Shown here piece after piece: positions 61,701 through 64,000 of a stretch of DNA of 64,000 bases. Source of the DNA: Corythoichthys intestinalis (Eukaryota; Chordata; Actinopteri; Syngnathiformes; Syngnathidae); NCBI RefSeq assembly GCF_030265065.1, contig NC_080395.1, positions 53,163,001-53,227,000 on the forward strand, written 5' to 3'. Position numbers and translations under genes: made by a program. Each line of letters begins with the position of its first letter. The stretch's first letter is position 1. Under the pieces are notes generated by a model. It worked only from the letters and a program-made list of their open reading frames with translations, was not told the DNA's origin and did no database searches.

Positions 61701-62818
61701 CGGGGTTTCATTGTCGATCTCCTCATTTGATGTCGAGTTCTGGTCTGGAACGGGCGCAGCATCGGGCTGACTTTCTGCTTGCATGGTCTCATTGTAGACC
61801 TCCTCTGCATCTTCTTCATGTTCCTCCTCTGATACTTCCACAAAACTCTCTGTGGAAACATGTGTTTTTTTAATTTATCCGTTTGCTCATACTTTTGAAT
61901 GTATCTGCCCTGACTGTTTACCTTCTGATTCACTGTCGTCCACACTTCCTGGCTTAACAACATGGCTCGTTTTTAGAAGAGGGAATTGATTATTACCCCG
62001 CTCAGGCAATTCAATGTGACTTTGTGCCTCCCTAAGAGATTTTCCGAATACCTGCTCAGATTCATTATCAGCAGCCTCAAAATGGGTGTGATGTTCCTTC
62101 TCAAACATTAATCCCAGCTCCGAGTCACCTCTATTGTCAGGTTGTGTCTGACTGCAACTTACTGTCCTTGCATTAGCTTGGCGCATGTCCTTGTTCACTT
62201 CACAGTTTTTTTCCCCCATGTTTTGTCTGTCAGATCCTTCCTTCACTTCATTAATAGCTGCTGCAAAGTGAAAAGCTTTATTTCTTTGTCCAATTATTTC
62301 ATCCATATAATCAGAACCAATATCTAACAAGTCATCAGGTATATTTTTTCCTAAGGTGTTCTCCTTAAAATTGGATTTTTCTTCGACAAAATCTTTAATG
62401 GCATCAAGCTCTGTCTCATCCTCTTCTGAACTACTGATGGCTATTTGTATCTCAGTAGCAGAGCTGCTGCTTAGAGTCTTTTGCGTCACTCCATCGTCAT
62501 CCTCATCCAGAGCTTGTTGGATGGCGAGCAGACTTCGTGGAGAAATGCTACCTTCTCCGTCTTCCTGCTTCACATCTGAGGTGTCATTCATGGCGACCTG
62601 AAGAGCATTCAGCGTGCGAGGCGAAGGGGGCGATGTGACATCAGACTCTTTACAGTCCCCTGAAAAGGAAACTTGCTTTTTATCTTCTTCCTCAGGGACC
62701 GGACACCACAAGGGCTCCGGTTTGGCCACTCTCCTCTTTATAAAGCCTGATAGGGCATTCCCAGTCCAGGGTGCAGGGGTAGGTTGGTTCTCTGAGGGAA
62801 TTTTACTTTTGGTAGAGC
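52590..62818 (-). CDS. ercc5: DNA excision repair endonuclease XPG, C-terminal eight exons (gene runs off the right edge)
   Basis: XPG (ERCC5) is the FEN1-family structure-specific nuclease that cuts 3' of lesions in nucleotide excision repair and contacts TFIIH and PCNA. Exons on the minus strand: 62818-61922, 61849-61617, 59959-59840, 56948-56735, 54235-54091, 53772-53572, 53493-53409, 53099-52590. They total 2405 nt, beginning in phase 1, so about 800 residues. The two large exons encode the long acidic spacer ([18 protein letters not shown] repeats, Ser/Glu/Asp runs). The I-domain follows, with the MEAEAQCA acid pair, [12 protein letters not shown], and the helix-hairpin region [12 protein letters not shown]. 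The last exon holds a PCNA-binding box (QLRIDSFF) and a basic tail ending [10 protein letters not shown]. The N-domain starting MGVQGLW is absent, so roughly 300 residues must lie beyond position 64000. The intron after 53572 is of the AT-AC type. Confidence 0.97.
53494..53571 (-). other. AT-AC (U12-type) intron of ercc5, 78 bp
   Basis: On the minus strand the intron begins ATATCCTT, the exact U12 AT-AC donor consensus, and ends TTTAC. A branch-site-like TTCCTTTAC places its adenine 12 bases before the 3' end, as the minor spliceosome prefers. Joining AAAGA to ATTTTGTC restores IKEFCQ, matching XPG (IREFCQ in human). No GT-AG alternative keeps the frame here. Confidence 0.9.
54242..54886. other. 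ercc5 intron sequence without recognised elements
   Basis: Contains a T-run (54668-54689) and an AT microsatellite (about 54798-54829). Nothing else was recognised. Confidence 0.45.
55037..56532. mobile_element. Middle hAT element (B) of the nest
   Basis: It starts TAGAAATGCCCCGATC and ends, inverted, TAGGGATGTCCCGATC, flanked by GTATTCAT (55029-55036) and ATATTCAT (56533-56540), 7 of 8 matching. No transposase frame was recognised. Confidence 0.85.
55357..56359. mobile_element. Inner hAT element (C) of the nest, same family as A
   Basis: It starts TAGGCCTGAACGATATTGG and ends, inverted, TAAGCCTGAACGATATATCG, flanked by GTACCCAG (55349-55356) and GTACACAG (56360-56367). It contains AT, poly-C and ATC microsatellites (for example 55735-55770, 55592-55608 and 55868-55888). 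Confidence 0.85.
57077..58748. mobile_element. TTAA-flanked element (piggyBac-like target) inside copy C
   Basis: TTAA lies at both ends (57073-57076 and 58749-58752). The inverted termini are AGAGCATACGACACCAG and AGTGCTTGTGACACGAA. Copies A and B show the uninterrupted site. No transposase was recognised; assignment to piggyBac rests on the TTAA target alone. It carries three tandem 160 bp units. Confidence 0.7.
57299..57775. repeat. Three tandem copies of a ~160 bp unit
   Basis: The units start near 57299, 57460 and 57619, each beginning with a variant of GCCCGTCGAGGGGGAACTAT and containing GTCATTGTTTCTGTCTCTTT and TACAGGATATTCTTTTTA. Units two and three are nearly identical; the first is more diverged. 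Confidence 0.85.
60085..61404 (-). mobile_element. Tc1-like transposon with a nearly readable transposase
   Basis: The minus-strand frame from 61183 to 60185 is a 332-codon Tc1 transposase in a single reading frame: [20 protein letters not shown], the HTH pair, [26 protein letters not shown] and [11 protein letters not shown]. Two in-frame stops (near 60563-60565 and 60452-60454) are the only interruptions seen; no frameshift. The right terminus ends AACTGTA; the outer left terminus is missing. It is the youngest-looking transposon here. It lies in an ercc5 intron. Confidence 0.9.
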
Positions 62819-64000
62819 CTGTATTGCAGAAAAACAAAGCACAAAGTTTGAACTTGTTACATTTTTATATGGCTTCTGATTTTTTTCCGGAAAAATAATT
62901 TAACCCGAATTTGGGTTCAATTGGACCCAGGTAACACTCCAAAGGAGAAAAATACTGTTAAAAATATATATAACTCATTGGCTGCCATTGATGGCGCTAG
63001 GGTGTAGCCATCCAATCCATTTTGAATGGGCGGGGCCAATAAACGAAGAGTCAAAACTGATTGGACATCAATGGCACTAAAAGATAGGTATCATGGCCAG
63101 TTCTCCCAGTATAAATGACTTGGACGTCTTACCTCCATCAATGACATGTAACGAGTTATATAGGTGTAATTAAAATCTACTTTAAAGTGATACTTGGGGT
63201 CGTAACCAGTGTATCTGTTTTTATTCATTTTAATTAATTTTGCTTTTATTAACATTGCATTATACAGTATATACTGTATTTATTTATAATTACTTAAAAA
63301 TAAAAAAATAAAATACTCCTTTAAAAATTATAATAACTGATATTTAAGTTCTTTTTTTAAATGACCAAAAATAGTCACTTGCCCTATAAAGAGTTAAAGG
63401 TCATAAGTGTCAACTTTTGGATAGCTGTATACTAGAGGTGTGCGAAATTTGAGAGTCTTAGATCATTCGCGATTTGGCTGTGGAAGATTCGAGAACGATT
63501 CACAAACATCCAAATTCCGTTTATTGGAAGATTCGAGAACGATTCACAAACATCCAAATTCCATTTATTGAAATATATCAAGTAAAGGGGAACTAAAACA
63601 CAGTCAGTGCGGTCTTCGGGACGCAACGGGAACGGACCGAGAGTAAACATCATGCTTGTCATTACCTGGGTAATGACAATGCTCAACTCATGGCTCTGGC
63701 TCAACTCATGCCACTAGATAAAAAAACCCAACAATACCTGACTGCTGCCGACAGCCGCTACAAACTACGTCCACATAATGCTACGGTAGATATCACATGT
63801 ATAAAGAACTAGATGCGTAATGGCAGACTCGGTGGTGTTAGCAGCACATGTATAGAAAGCTAGATGCAAAATGACAGACTTGCCGGCGTTAGTAAACAGC
63901 TGCCATCTTAAAGCAGTAGACTTCCCTGGAAGGCTGTTGTAGCGAACCATCCAAGCGAACCTAATTAACTTTTTGTCTAAAATACGCCTAAATCGGCAAA
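62819..64000. other. ercc5 intron running to the window edge
   Basis: No ercc5 exon could be found here. It holds a CATTGAC-family repeat (about 62970-63162), and from about 63433 a repeat starting TAGAGGTGTGCGAAATTTGA that includes a 46 bp direct duplication (63480-63571). Confidence 0.5.

Overview
The window is vertebrate nuclear DNA, almost certainly from a ray-finned (teleost) fish. It has intron-rich host genes with short GT-AG introns. It is also crowded with transposon families typical of teleosts: several Tc1-like lineages, hAT and mariner derivatives, piggyBac-type TTAA insertions, an L2-like LINE and a tRNA-type SINE. No bacterial-style genes, CRISPR arrays, tRNA or rRNA genes, or retrovirus-like elements were recognised. 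The species cannot be named from this sequence alone.

Layout. (1) 1-6250: repeats, including an old Tc1-like copy (80-945) and a terminal-inverted-repeat (TIR) element at 2783-5717 that is split by an internally deleted piggyBac element (3802-5609). (2) 6378-25736, + strand: tpp2 (tripeptidyl peptidase II), complete, 28 coding exons, predicted 1263 aa, intact Asp44/His264/Ser449 triad. Its introns hold mariner, hAT, Tc1 and L2 remnants, one GC-AG intron and a G-quadruplex motif at a splice donor. (3) 25737-33300: intergenic DNA with Tc1, LINE and TIR-element remnants. (4) 33439-38407, - strand: a mettl21c-like lysine methyltransferase gene. Seven exons join in one continuous frame into a predicted 522 aa protein with two complete class I methyltransferase domains in tandem. 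(5) 38408-42400: intergenic DNA with a SINE that carries a hAT insertion. (6) 42409-49701, - strand: a mettl21e-like gene, single domain, five exons, predicted 242 aa. Its 6.2 kb first intron holds an L2-like LINE and a TIR element. (7) 49702-52500: repeats. (8) 52590-62818, - strand: the last eight coding exons (about 800 codons) of ercc5 (XPG endonuclease). The N-terminal exons lie beyond the right edge. This gene has a 78 bp AT-AC (U12-type) intron. Another intron contains three nested hAT elements, and the outermost one's target-site duplication is exactly the 5' splice site.

How the genes relate. The set tpp2 - mettl21c - mettl21e - ercc5 matches a neighbourhood known from other vertebrates (human 13q33 carries TPP2, METTL21C and ERCC5). 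The genes do not form a pathway. TPP2 trims tripeptides from cytosolic peptides, the METTL21 proteins are muscle-associated lysine methyltransferases, and XPG makes the 3' incision in nucleotide excision repair. The most notable host observation is the two-domain mettl21c-like gene. The most notable structural observations are the nested transposons, several of which keep recognisable target-site duplications.
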